In this document: positions 37,524 to 48,044 of the stretch, piece after piece
Numbering within the stretch: the first letter of the stretch is position 1
Layout: every line of letters begins with the position of its first letter
Source of the DNA: Sulfolobales archaeon
GTDB lineage: Archaea; Thermoproteota; Thermoprotei_A; Sulfolobales; NBVN01
Reading direction: 5' to 3'
Length of the DNA: 64,000 bases
NCBI GenBank assembly: GCA_026413885.1
Contig: JAOAKA010000002.1
Span: 221,558 to 285,557 of the forward strand
Notes under the pieces: generated by a model
The model's database searches: none
What the model saw: the letters and a program-made list of their open reading frames with translations, nothing else
Told to the model about the DNA's origin: nothing
Position numbers and translations under genes: made by a program

Positions 37524-38762
37524 GTGAGATTGCCTCCGCAAGCAGTAACCATCGGAGTTGTCGGTAAGACGAATGTAGGTAAGACAACGTTTTTCTCAGC
37601 TGCTACTCTACTAGAGGCTAAAATCGAGAACAGACCGTTTGTAACTATAGAACCCAACGTAGGTATAGCTTACGTTAGAAAACCCTGTGCTCACGTAGAG
37701 CTAGGGCTATCTTACTGCAACCCCAAGAACTCTATCTGCTTCAGTGGGTATAGATTCATACCTGTTAAGCTATATGATGTAGCTGGTCTCATAAAGGGAG
37801 CTCACAGAGGGAGGGGGTTGGGAAACAAGTTCATGGACGACTTAAGGCAGGCGGACGTCCTCCTCCACGTAGTAGATATGTCTGGTGAAACAGATGAGGA
37901 AGGAAACCCGGTTAGACCTGGTTACTACGACCCACTCGATGAAATAGAGTCTATAGAGTACGAGATAAATGAGTGGTTTCACGAAGTAATAGTTCGCGAC
38001 TGGGATAGGTTTTCCAGAGGCTTAGATACCCTACCTTGGGATGAAGTAGTGGCTAGAATAACCAGGAAGGTATCTGGTCTATCTATAAGAAGAGAGCATG
38101 TAGTTGAAGCACTGAGAGAAACCAGGCTGGAGAACACCAAGCCTGGGTCGTGGAGGGAGGGGGAACTCAGGCTACTTACTCGAAGACTGAGAGAACACGC
38201 TAAGCCGATAGTCATAGTTGCGAATAAGATGGATATTCCAGAAGCTGAAGATAACTATAAGAGAGCTCTCAATGCTTTAAGCAACAGAGCGATCGTAGTG
38301 CCTGTTAGCTCTCTCTTTGAGTTGGCTTTAAGGAAAGCCGCTAGGTCGGACTTGATTAAGTACACACCTGGTGATGCAGACTTTCAGATAGTAGATGAAT
38401 CTAAGCTAACTATTAAGCAGAAAACTGTGCTAGATAGAATAAGAGACTTCATGAAGAAGTATGGAGGTTCAGGTGTTCAAAAAGCTCTAGACATAGCTGT
38501 CTTTAACGTACTTAAAATGATTGTTGTATATCCGGTCGAGAACATATCTAAGTTAAGTGATAAAGACGGTAACGTGCTTCCAGACGCCTACCTAGTTAAG
38601 CAGGGGACTACAGCACTAGAGCTGGCTGAATTAGTTCACACAGAGCTAGCTAGAGGCTTCATAGCTGCCCACATAGTAAATAGAAATAAGAGAACTGGTG
38701 CGGACTACAGACTATCTGATGGAGATGTAGTTAAGATTGTATCAGCTACAGCTCGCGGTTGA
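37524..38762 (+). CDS. YchF/OLA1-related (Obg-type) GTPase with TGS domain
   Basis: GVVGKTNVGKTTFFSAATL, DVAGLIKGAHRGRGLGNKFMDDLRQADVLLHVVD, NKMD, C-terminal TGS-like region. Confidence 0.9.
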   Translation: MRLPPQAVTIGVVGKTNVGKTTFFSAATLLEAKIENRPFVTIEPNVGIAYVRKPCAHVELGLSYCNPKNSICFSGYRFIPVKLYDVAGLIKGAHRGRGLGNKFMDDLRQADVLLHVVDMSGETDEEGNPVRPGYYDPLDEIESIEYEINEWFHEVIVRDWDRFSRGLDTLPWDEVVARITRKVSGLSIRREHVVEALRETRLENTKPGSWREGELRLLTRRLREHAKPIVIVANKMDIPEAEDNYKRALNALSNRAIVVPVSSLFELALRKAARSDLIKYTPGDADFQIVDESKLTIKQKTVLDRIRDFMKKYGGSGVQKALDIAVFNVLKMIVVYPVENISKLSDKDGNVLPDAYLVKQGTTALELAELVHTELARGFIAAHIVNRNKRTGADYRLSDGDVVKIVSATARG

Positions 38763-38854
38763 AGTATACTGCTTTACAGTAGAGACTTTCTCTACATAGT
38801 GCGCTAATCTCACTGTTTATTAGTTACATAATCTAGAGCTGTCTGGAGCTGGAA

Positions 38855-41224
38855 GTGAGGCTTAGGTTCTACCTACTCGATGTAAGTTACGAAATCCACG
38901 GTGGTGTTCCAGCTATACTTCTGTGGGGTGTGTCTGATGACGGTAGAAGAGTTTTAGTGATAGATAAAAGCTTCAGACCTTACTTTTACGCAATCTTAGA
39001 GGAAGGAGTTAGAGAAAGCGACGTCATAAGTAAGATTAAGCTTCTATCTAGAGGAGACTCACCCGTAATCTCAGCTGAAGTTTCACAGAAGAAATACTTT
39101 GGAAAACCGGTTAGAGTAGTTAAAGTAGTTACTGTGAAGCCTGAAGCAGTTAGAGAGTATAGAGAGCACGCTAAGAAAGTAAGAGGTGTTGTAGATGTTG
39201 TTGAAGCAGATATCAGGTTCAGTATGAGGTACGTGCTAGATAATAACGTACCCCCCTGCCAGTGGTATGAAGCCGATGTAGAGCCTGTGGAGGGAGTCGC
39301 TGGATATAGAGTCAGCTCTCTCTATGGATTAGTAGGTAGGTTAAAACCTCTAGATATCGCGATCCCACCGAAACTCAGAGTTTTAGCTCTAGATATAGAA
39401 GTCTACAACCCGAGAGGTGCTGTAAATCCATCTCGCGACCCCGTGATCGTAGTTTCCATGGCTACTTCTGATGGAGACTTCAAGCTACTTACAGCTTTAG
39501 ATGGACCTCAGCCTCAAGATAGAGAGCTTATTAGAGAATTCGTAAACTATGTCCTTACCTATGACCCAGACATAGTTGTTGGATACAACTCCGGTAGATT
39601 CGACCTTCCCTACCTAGTTGAGAGAGCTGATAAACTAGGGCTAAATCTAGATATAGGCAGGGTTAGAGGAGGTATTCCGAGGCCGTCTGTTCACGGACAC
39701 TACTCTATACCTGGGAGACTTCACGTAGATCTATACGACTTTGCTGAAGAAATACCGGAGATTAAAGTAAAGTCTCTGGATGCGGTAGCAGACTACTTAG
39801 GAGTTGTAAAAAGAAGTGAGAGAACTCTGATACCTGGTCACGAAATATTTAAGTACTGGGACGATAGAAGTAGGAGAGGTGTACTACTGAAATACGCTAG
39901 AGACGACGTAGTATCTACTTTAAAGCTATCTGAGAAGTTCCTCCCCTTTGCGATGCAGTTATCATCGCTAACAGGCTTACCTCTAGACCAAGTAGGAGCA
40001 GCATCTGTAGGCTACAGACTCGAGTGGTATTTAATGAGGTCTGCTGTGGGGATGAACGAGCTCATACCTAATAGAGTTGAGAGAGAGTATGAACCTTATA
40101 GAGGAGCCATAGTTCTAGAGCCTAAGAAGGGTGTTCACGACAACATAGCTGTTCTAGATTTTACCTCAATGTATCCAAACATCATGATCAAGTTTAACAT
40201 AGGTCCAGACACCTATGTTGAAGAAGCATCTGAGAGCTGCTATAGAATATCGGGAACTAGCTACTGCTTTAGAAAAGAACCTCCAGGTTTCTATAAAAGT
40301 GTTCTCGATACACTACTCAGACTGAGAAAAACCGTCAGAGAGGAAATGCGTAAACACTCACCAGACTCTCCCGAGTATCTAGTTCTAAGTGAGAGACAGA
40401 GAGCTTTAAAGATCTTGGCAAACGCGGCTTACGGATATATGGGCTGGGTTGGAGCTCGCTGGTACTTTAAGCTCGGTGCTGAAGCTGTTACAGCAGTAGG
40501 GCGAAATATTATCGAGAGAGCTATCTCGGTAGCGAAGAACCTAGGTCTTGAGGTTATATACGGAGATACTGACTCGATATTTGTTTCAAATAAGCCTGAG
40601 GTAGCTAAGTTCTTAGATGAAGTTATGCGAGAACTAGAACTCGAAATCAAGGTAGATAAAACATATAAGAGAGTCTTCTTCACTGAAGCTAAGAAGAGGT
40701 ACGTTGGAATCTTAGATGACGGTAGAATAGACATCGTCGGCTTTGAAGCTGTTAGAGGAGATTGGTCGGAAATCGCGAAAGAAGTTCAGGAAAATGTAGC
40801 TAAAATAGTGCTAGAGACAGGTGATGTCAAAAAAGCTGTTGACTACGTAAAAAATGTCGTAATAGAGCTGAAGCAGCAGAAGATATCTCTAGAAAAGCTA
40901 GTGATATGGAAGACAATTACGAAATCTCTAGATGAATACGAAGTTAGCGCGCCTCACGTTGCAGCAGCTAAGAAAATGGTGGGTCTAGGCTTTAAAGTAG
41001 AGAAGGGTAGTAAGATAGGATATGTCATCATAAGAGGTCAGGAGCAAATATCATCTAGGTCGATACCATACTTTATCGCTAAACCTAGTGATATTGATGT
41101 AGATTACTACGTAAAACACCAGATAATACCTGCCGCCTTGAGAATATTGGAGTATTTCGGTATCACTGAAAAGCAACTTGAGACTGCTTCAAAGACTGGA
41201 AAAACCCTACTAGATTTCAAGTGA
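38855..41224 (+). CDS. family B DNA polymerase
   Basis: Exo motifs (LALDIEVYNP; VGYNSGRFDLPYL) and Pol motifs (DFTSMYPNIMIKFN; KILANAAYGYMG; YGDTDSIFV). Confidence 0.97.
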   Translation: MRLRFYLLDVSYEIHGGVPAILLWGVSDDGRRVLVIDKSFRPYFYAILEEGVRESDVISKIKLLSRGDSPVISAEVSQKKYFGKPVRVVKVVTVKPEAVREYREHAKKVRGVVDVVEADIRFSMRYVLDNNVPPCQWYEADVEPVEGVAGYRVSSLYGLVGRLKPLDIAIPPKLRVLALDIEVYNPRGAVNPSRDPVIVVSMATSDGDFKLLTALDGPQPQDRELIREFVNYVLTYDPDIVVGYNSGRFDLPYLVERADKLGLNLDIGRVRGGIPRPSVHGHYSIPGRLHVDLYDFAEEIPEIKVKSLDAVADYLGVVKRSERTLIPGHEIFKYWDDRSRRGVLLKYARDDVVSTLKLSEKFLPFAMQLSSLTGLPLDQVGAASVGYRLEWYLMRSAVGMNELIPNRVEREYEPYRGAIVLEPKKGVHDNIAVLDFTSMYPNIMIKFNIGPDTYVEEASESCYRISGTSYCFRKEPPGFYKSVLDTLLRLRKTVREEMRKHSPDSPEYLVLSERQRALKILANAAYGYMGWVGARWYFKLGAEAVTAVGRNIIERAISVAKNLGLEVIYGDTDSIFVSNKPEVAKFLDEVMRELELEIKVDKTYKRVFFTEAKKRYVGILDDGRIDIVGFEAVRGDWSEIAKEVQENVAKIVLETGDVKKAVDYVKNVVIELKQQKISLEKLVIWKTITKSLDEYEVSAPHVAAAKKMVGLGFKVEKGSKIGYVIIRGQEQISSRSIPYFIAKPSDIDVDYYVKHQIIPAALRILEYFGITEKQLETASKTGKTLLDFK

Positions 41225-41308
41225 CTGTTCTTCAATCATGTTTACGGGAAGATAATGTCTTGATTTAAACTACAAACATGGTTAAGCAGTACTATGGGAG
41301 ATCCTCAC

Positions 41309-42763
41309 TCACATGCTATGCGATGAGAATATGCGGCAGAACTTCTCGATATGGTATTTGAAGAATCCCACCTTCACCAGCCACCTACCGTAGTCAACTA
41401 GAGCCTTGATCACTCTAGCTGCTCTCTCTGGAGATATGTACATGGGTATACCCATAGATTCCGCTTCTTTAGCGTAGGTAGCTGTGTAAGAACCTCCAGT
41501 AGCAACACCGACAATAGGGACTACTCTACCGGTTTCTCTAAATACTTTTCTAACTCTATCTAGGAACTTCCTATTCAGCTCCGGAGTTATACCTGGGACC
41601 ATGTAGTACGGCAACCACATTACAGCATCTATCTTATCGTCTGAGGTAAGCAATATCTCGATTGCTTCAACTAAGTGTTCATCTACAGCAGAACCTGTTA
41701 CATCAACAGGGTTGTATGGAGATGCGAATGGTAGTAGGACTTTTCTCAGCCTTCCGACTGTTGATTCAGAAAGTCTGGGAACGCTTAGCCCTAGCTCTGA
41801 GAGAGCATCTGTAGCCATAACTCCAGAGCCCCCACCGACAGTTAAGACAGCTACTCTACCACCTGCGGCTGGAGGTTGTGTAGCTAACCCTATGGCTAAG
41901 TCAAATAATTCCTCCATACTGTAGGCTCTCACAGCTCCAGACTGCTTAAATATAGAGTCGTATATGGCATCTGAACCTGCTAGCGACCCTGTGTGAGATG
42001 ATGCTGCTCTAGCTCCAGCCTCAGTTCTACCGGATTTAAGTACGATAACTGGTTTGTACTTAGTGACCTCCCGGAGAACTTTGAAGAACTCTCTTCCTTT
42101 CTCTATACCCTCTACATAAAGTGTTATTACTCGCGTATCTTCATCATCTCTGAGGTAGAGAAGCACATCTACCTCATCTACGTCGGCTTTATTACCGTAG
42201 CTCACGAACTTACTTATTCCTATTCCCTTCATCGCCGCCCAGTCAAGTACAGCTGAACCAAATGCGCCAGACTGTGATGCGAAAGCTATGAAGCCGTGAG
42301 CTGGGTAGCCTTGCCTCTCCTTCGAGAGGAAGAGGGTGTTCATACCTGTCTTAGGGACATAGACACCGACACAGTTCGGTCCTATCAATCTCATTCCATA
42401 CTTCTTAACTATTTCGACGAGTTTCTTCTCTCTTTCAGCGCCTTCAGGACCTGTCTCCTTGAATCCTCCAGAGATGACTATGAGGCCTTTAACACCCTTT
42501 CTACCAGCTTCTTCTGCTACCTCTGAAACTCTTTCTGCCGGCACAGATATCACGACTACGTCTACTTCCTCCGGAATATCGAGTAGTGTTGAATAACACG
42601 GAACTCCGAGTATTTCTCTAGCTTCTGGATTTATAGCGTAGAGATTTCCTTTAAACAGCTCCTTCAGGTTTTTGAGGAGTTCATACCCAACTTTACCAGG
42701 TTTTCTCGAAGCCCCGACGACCGCGACTACTTTCGGTGTGAAAAAGAACTCCACCTGATTCAT
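41309..42763 (-). CDS. ADP-forming acetate--CoA ligase alpha-type (CoA-binding/succinyl-CoA synthetase-like) subunit
   Basis: VVGASRKPGKVGYELLKNL, LIGPNCVGVY, SHTGSLAGSDAIYDSIFKQSGAVRAYSMEELFD. Confidence 0.9.
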   Translation of the reverse strand: MNQVEFFFTPKVVAVVGASRKPGKVGYELLKNLKELFKGNLYAINPEAREILGVPCYSTLLDIPEEVDVVVISVPAERVSEVAEEAGRKGVKGLIVISGGFKETGPEGAEREKKLVEIVKKYGMRLIGPNCVGVYVPKTGMNTLFLSKERQGYPAHGFIAFASQSGAFGSAVLDWAAMKGIGISKFVSYGNKADVDEVDVLLYLRDDEDTRVITLYVEGIEKGREFFKVLREVTKYKPVIVLKSGRTEAGARAASSHTGSLAGSDAIYDSIFKQSGAVRAYSMEELFDLAIGLATQPPAAGGRVAVLTVGGGSGVMATDALSELGLSVPRLSESTVGRLRKVLLPFASPYNPVDVTGSAVDEHLVEAIEILLTSDDKIDAVMWLPYYMVPGITPELNRKFLDRVRKVFRETGRVVPIVGVATGGSYTATYAKEAESMGIPMYISPERAARVIKALVDYGRWLVKVGFFKYHIEKFCRIFSSHSM

Positions 42764-42861
42764 TGAATCAGCCCCACTACTCGAGAAAATACGTCTAAAA
42801 AGCTTTACTCTACAGCTATTTTCTGCATAGACTTGAGTGATGTTGCACAGCTAGCACTTCC

Positions 42862-43503
42862 TTAAAATCCCTCAAATTTAGGTAGCGGTAGCTTACTCGC
42901 GTTTACTAGCTGTAGAGCTAGATTTACCATCTCTTTCTGTTCTCTGAATACTCCTCTGAGAGCTACAGTCATCATAGTCATCGATTCTTCAACTCCTCTT
43001 ATTAGAGCACACGTATGTAGAGCTTCTTGAAGAACTAGAAGTCCTCTGGGATTAAGTACTTCCTCTAGAAAATCTGCTATTTGCTCAGTTAGTCTCTCCT
43101 GTATCTGCAGCCTACTCGAGAGGACCTTTATGACTCTAGCAAATTTGCTAAAACCGAGAACTCTTCCTGATGGCACATAGACTATGTGAGTATATCCAAA
43201 GAAGGGGAGGAGGTGGTGTTCACAGATGGACTTCGTTGGAATATTGGTTACCGCAACTAATCCCTCACGTCCTTCATATTCTTCAACTTCGAAAGTCTTA
43301 ACGTAGGCTAGAGGGTCTACGAAGTACCCCATAGCTAGTTCTTCAATCCACATACGTGAAACTCTCCTAGGTGTTTCTCTAAGTCCTTCTCGCTGGAGGT
43401 CTTCTCCCAGAATCCTCAGGAAGTCCTCTACTAGCTTCTCTATAGTCTTCTCCTTCGAGTCGATATCTAACTTACTACTACGTTCCTGTACATATTCTCT
43501 CAT
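42862..43503 (-). CDS. folE: GTP cyclohydrolase I (FolE-type)
   Basis: GEDLQREGLRETPRRVSRMWIEEL, SICEHHLLPFFG, HTCALIRGVEE zinc/active-site motifs. Confidence 0.92.
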   Translation of the reverse strand: MREYVQERSSKLDIDSKEKTIEKLVEDFLRILGEDLQREGLRETPRRVSRMWIEELAMGYFVDPLAYVKTFEVEEYEGREGLVAVTNIPTKSICEHHLLPFFGYTHIVYVPSGRVLGFSKFARVIKVLSSRLQIQERLTEQIADFLEEVLNPRGLLVLQEALHTCALIRGVEESMTMMTVALRGVFREQKEMVNLALQLVNASKLPLPKFEGF

Positions 43504-44815
43504 CTACCTCTCCAGTCTTCAACTTATCTCTTAAAGCAATTATAGTCTTAAGACTTGCTACAAGTTCATCTATTTCCTCTTTAACGTTGTAGACGTAGTA
43601 ACTCGCTCTAACACTACCCGCTAGACCTAATCTACGATGTAGTGGGTGAGCGCAGTGCATACCTGTCCTGACGGCGATTCCGAACATATCTAGAGCCGTA
43701 CCCACAGTGTGGTGATTTAACTCTTTAACGTTAAATGCGATAACACCACCTCTGGCTTCAGGGTCTTTAGGACCGTAGACTTCGACTGCATCTCTAAGTT
43801 CTTCGTTAAATCTCTTGAAAGTATATCTAACTAGTTCCTTCTCATGCTCTCTAACGGAATCCATACCTAGCTTCATGAGGTACTCTACAGCGGCTTTAAG
43901 TCCGACAGCTCCACCGACATTCGGAGTTCCAGCTTCAAACCTCCACGGGAGGTCGTGCCAGACCACGCCCTCTAGTGTTACCTCCTTAATTGTGTCTCCC
44001 CCCGTCTTAAACGGCTCTAATTCCTCCAATATCTCCCTCTTTCCCCACAGAACTCCTATCCCCATCGGACCGAGCATTTTATGACTGCTGAAGCCTAGAA
44101 AGTCTACTCCTAGCTCGCGGACATCTGTAGGCATGTGTGGCACGTATTGTGCGCCGTCAACTACAACTATAGCTCCATATTCGTGAGCTAGTTTAGCCAC
44201 TCTCCTCACTAGATCCGCAGTAATTGTTCCGAGTACGTTGCTCATTAGAGTAACTGCTATAACCCTGGTCTTTCTGTTTATGAGTTTCTCGAATTCTTCG
44301 TATGTGAGTTCACCACTATCTGCTACATCTACGTAGACTACTCTCGCACCTCTGATCTTTGCTAGCTTTCTCCACGGAAGCATGTTTGAGTGATGTTCCA
44401 TCACTGTAACGAGTATTTCATCTCCGGGACCTACATTCGCCATGCCCCACGTAAAAGCGACTAAGTTTATAGCTTCAGTTACATTGTAAGTGAATACTAT
44501 CTCCTCCCAGCTTCTAGCATTAATGAATCTAGCCACGTACTCATGTGCTTCTTCATACATCTGACTTGCTTCTTGTGATAGTAGGTGAAGCCCTCTGTGC
44601 ACATTTGCGTTGTGCCACAGGTAGTACTTAGCTATTGCTGCTACAACTTGCTTAGGTTTTTGAGATGTAGCAGCATTGTCGAGATATATCAGCTTCCTAC
44701 CTCTAACAACTCTATCGAGTATAGGGAAATCCTTTCTGATGTCGTATGGATTAAACACTCTACTTGACACCCGAGAGAATCTGTTTAAGTAGCTTAATAA
44801 TGTCCTGAGAGTCAT
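43478..44815 (-). CDS. sufS: SufS-type cysteine desulfurase
   Basis: YLDNAATSQKP, EHHSNMLPW, SSHKMLGPMGIGVLWG and RTGMHCAHPLHRRLG. Confidence 0.95.
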   Translation of the reverse strand: MTLRTLLSYLNRFSRVSSRVFNPYDIRKDFPILDRVVRGRKLIYLDNAATSQKPKQVVAAIAKYYLWHNANVHRGLHLLSQEASQMYEEAHEYVARFINARSWEEIVFTYNVTEAINLVAFTWGMANVGPGDEILVTVMEHHSNMLPWRKLAKIRGARVVYVDVADSGELTYEEFEKLINRKTRVIAVTLMSNVLGTITADLVRRVAKLAHEYGAIVVVDGAQYVPHMPTDVRELGVDFLGFSSHKMLGPMGIGVLWGKREILEELEPFKTGGDTIKEVTLEGVVWHDLPWRFEAGTPNVGGAVGLKAAVEYLMKLGMDSVREHEKELVRYTFKRFNEELRDAVEVYGPKDPEARGGVIAFNVKELNHHTVGTALDMFGIAVRTGMHCAHPLHRRLGLAGSVRASYYVYNVKEEIDELVASLKTIIALRDKLKTGEVDERICTGT

Positions 44816-45365
44816 CTATAGGTTTACTAACCTTCACTCCTTTCTCATATGCTTCAGCCCTAGACTTAAAGCCTCCAATCACTTTCTCGAGCTCATCTAT
44901 CTTTAGGTATCCATCATATGACTCTCTATATACTTCCTTCCCACTCTTAATGTAGAGAAGAATCGTCGTAGGCGACGCATGAACTGCGTAGTATGTGAAT
45001 GTATTACTAGCTACTGGAGACTTACACTCACGTGCAAACCAATCACAGAGTGCTATAATGAAGTAGTGGTCTGGAAATCTATGGTAGTTCTGTCTTACAT
45101 AGGGAAACCAGTGAAGGTCATACTTTCTACACGCAGAACAGCGAGTATTGTCGAAATATATGATATAGTAGCCGTCCACCTTAGGCATGAAAATATCTCC
45201 GACATTAGCTGAAAACAAGATCCATACGTCTTTTTCTCTGTCATAGATATAGAGTCCGTGAGGGCAGTCGGGACCGACTTCCTTATACTCAGATAGAAGC
45301 TCGGGACTACCCCACATTCTCTCAATCACCTTAACTATATTGCTTTGTTCCATTACCACCACCAA
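44760..45365 (-). CDS. thioredoxin-fold protein with a CxxC (CSAC) motif
   Basis: YYIIYFDNTRCSACRKYDLHWFPYVRQ... ASPTTILLYIKSGKEVYRE pattern. Confidence 0.65.
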   Translation of the reverse strand: MVVVMEQSNIVKVIERMWGSPELLSEYKEVGPDCPHGLYIYDREKDVWILFSANVGDIFMPKVDGYYIIYFDNTRCSACRKYDLHWFPYVRQNYHRFPDHYFIIALCDWFARECKSPVASNTFTYYAVHASPTTILLYIKSGKEVYRESYDGYLKIDELEKVIGGFKSRAEAYEKGVKVSKPIDDSQDIIKLLKQILSGVK

Positions 45366-45477
45366 AACACTAACAAAAATTGCGAACTAATATTAATTTC
45401 TAACAATCTTCGGTTAAGAGTAAGTAATCTCCTCTAACTTGAAACTTATAAAAACGCCAACAAATAAATCCTGCGGA

Positions 45478-45551
45478 GCCGCCGTAGCTCAGCCAGGTAG
45501 AGCGCCGGCCTCGTAAGCCGGTGGCCGCGGGTTCAAATCCCGCCGGCGGCT
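45478..45551 (+). tRNA. tRNA-Thr(CGT)
   Basis: GCCGCCG/CGGCGGC-T73; anticodon stem-loop CCGGC-CTCGTAA-GCCGG; T-arm GCGGG-TTCAAAT-CCCGC. Confidence 0.95.
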
Positions 45552-45989
45552 TAACCCCCTAGAGAATCAGTAACTTTCAGTAGCATACGGACCCACTATC
45601 TTTATTGTCCTTCTTAATGATTACTGAGTGTATTTAGTAGAGTACTACCTCTCTGCCGCCGGCTGCTGTACTTTAGAATACGCTACTGTTTTCGAGAACT
45701 AACGCTGGTGCTGTAGGGATAGATGTGAGCATATAGGTTACCGATTCAGACCCCTAAGTTAGTAATCACAAATAACGTAACTACTGCAGACAACGAGACC
45801 GGGTTAGGATTTGTTCTTAAAGAGTTAGTAGGTCTGGCCTATTTTCTCCCTGCAACTTCAGCAATAACCACAAGGTCGTAGAAATTCGCAGAATAAATAG
45901 TTAAATACTCCATTAAGAGTAAAAGCGAGTACCGTACTGCTAGTCACACACTAATGAACTTCTTAAGCATCCTAGAGTTCTAGGTAATT

Positions 45990-48044
45990 TTAACTAGGAG
46001 AAGCTCTTTTCTCACTGTTTTCTGCTTCCTCTCTAACTCTTCTATATTCCCTAATTATTTCTTCAAGGTCGTGAAGTGTGAGTTCTCTTTCTCTTCGTTC
46101 TCTAGCTTTTCTTATTTCTCTAACTCTCTCGACTACTTCCACGATCTTGCTGCGGACTTCTGAATTTACTATAGCTATGTCTTCAACTGAACTATAATCT
46201 ACTTCTTTAATAGCAGGTATAGCTACGTCGTTAACTACTCTAACTAAGTAGTCATCTGGAAAGCTAGTAGGTAGAACTAATCTTATCTCGAGTTTTTCAA
46301 TGAGCTGAGAGAATTTCTCTAGATTCTCTACAGCAAGGTTCTCCACGAAGACTAACTCGCCCTGCTTTAGCTCTCTCAAGTTCTCTAATTGCTCGATCGT
46401 GCGTATCTTCCTTATTACAATCAATCTACCTTCGGCAACACTGGGTAAGAGTGCGAGGAGTTTAGTGTAGTGCTCTCTAGTTCTCTCATACTCAAATCTT
46501 AAGTTATCAAGGTCTCTCACAGCGTTAATCATTCTCTGAGTTAATTCATACACTTTCCGGTCTCTCATTAATTCTCGAGAAACACTTGCTAGCCCTGATT
46601 CTAGGAGTGACCGCATTTTAGAGAGTTCTCCTTCTAGTGTCTTTATCCTGGATAGCAGTTGCTGTCTCTCTATTTCAAGTGATTCAACTGTTCTCTCAAG
46701 TTCTCTGATTTTCTTCCTCATTAGCTCATTCACTTCAGCCAGAGCTTTAGCTTCATGAACTGCTTCAAGAACTTTATCAGTTGATTCCCCGCTGCTGAGA
46801 GCCTCAGCTATTATTTCTTCAATCACAGCTGCTACTGGGAGACCTTCAACAATCTTAACTCTGTATTTCTCTAAGTTAACTAGAGACCTATCTAGATCCA
46901 TTTCGCTTAGTTCTTCTTCGAGTTCTCTAATTTTTCTCTCGACAGATCTGTAGGCTTCTACAGCAGCAGCAAGAGAGTCTCTCGTGTGGTTATCCTTGAC
47001 TTCGAAGCCGTAGAGAGCTGCGTAGCTCCTAGCTATAGATTCCTTCTCGTAGACAGATAGATTGCGCTCAGGTGAGTAGACCTTAGCTCCAACAGTAGCA
47101 GCAACTTTTCTTATAAACTCCGGAGGCTGCTGCTTATCTGTAGCAACAATAACTACTCTACCGAGACCTCGGAGAAGAGCTACTACATCCTCTCTATCTA
47201 ACCCTCGAGCAGATTTAAGCATAATTAAGCGTCCACCGAGGTCTAATACAGCTACACCTACCTCAATTCCTGGGTCCAGCCCGACTATCAGGTATTTCTG
47301 TTCTTGCTCTTGATGTAGTATCTGCTTTATAGATGATAAACTAACTACAGGTCTAACTCGAACAACTACATCGTGTCCGCGGAGGTTTTTTATTAATCCG
47401 TAAAGTCTTTCTCTATCACAATATGCTGTAAAGACTGCTGAATCGACTCCTCCTTTACTTCTCCTCAGAGTTAAGTCGTACTCTATAGAGTTGGCTTTTA
47501 AAGTCTCTTCTACTTTTCTAACTACTTGAGCTACGGAAGCTCTCAGATTGCGCTTAAATCTGCTAGCACTAGAACCACCCGCTCTACCAGACCTTCCTCT
47601 ATGTACGTATATCTTGACTTTCTTGCTGAATACCTCAATCTCTTTTCCAAAGCCTTTACTCGCTAGTAGCGCTATAACTACTGCTGAAAGCTTTGAATCA
47701 AGTTTTCCGTGAGGGACCTCGAGACCTGCTTGTTTAGCAGCTACACGTAGGTCTCTCAAGCTTTTCTCATCTACATTTACTTGAACAATTCTAACTCCGG
47801 GAGGAATCAGCTTTATGAAATTCGAGACATTTTTAATAGACCCTCCGAGCTCTAGTAGGTTATCTACAGCAAGTACACTAGGTTTTAGCTCCCACAGTAT
47901 TCTAATTAATCTACTCGCAGAAACTTCATCTATCTTCACTAAACTTCCATCACGTATTAATGCTGCGAAATAGATGAAATCACTCAGCTTGCTACCAGAT
48001 TTAACTATATCCACACCAAGATAGGACTCAGCACTATATTCCAT
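45990..48044 (-). CDS. DUF460 protein: RuvC/RNase H-like fold with a long coiled coil
   Basis: IVGLDPGIEVGVAVLDLGG and NHTRDSLAAAVEAYR motifs; extended Glu/Lys/Leu heptad region. Confidence 0.7.
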   Translation of the reverse strand: MEYSAESYLGVDIVKSGSKLSDFIYFAALIRDGSLVKIDEVSASRLIRILWELKPSVLAVDNLLELGGSIKNVSNFIKLIPPGVRIVQVNVDEKSLRDLRVAAKQAGLEVPHGKLDSKLSAVVIALLASKGFGKEIEVFSKKVKIYVHRGRSGRAGGSSASRFKRNLRASVAQVVRKVEETLKANSIEYDLTLRRSKGGVDSAVFTAYCDRERLYGLIKNLRGHDVVVRVRPVVSLSSIKQILHQEQEQKYLIVGLDPGIEVGVAVLDLGGRLIMLKSARGLDREDVVALLRGLGRVVIVATDKQQPPEFIRKVAATVGAKVYSPERNLSVYEKESIARSYAALYGFEVKDNHTRDSLAAAVEAYRSVERKIRELEEELSEMDLDRSLVNLEKYRVKIVEGLPVAAVIEEIIAEALSSGESTDKVLEAVHEAKALAEVNELMRKKIRELERTVESLEIERQQLLSRIKTLEGELSKMRSLLESGLASVSRELMRDRKVYELTQRMINAVRDLDNLRFEYERTREHYTKLLALLPSVAEGRLIVIRKIRTIEQLENLRELKQGELVFVENLAVENLEKFSQLIEKLEIRLVLPTSFPDDYLVRVVNDVAIPAIKEVDYSSVEDIAIVNSEVRSKIVEVVERVREIRKARERRERELTLHDLEEIIREYRRVREEAENSEKRASPS

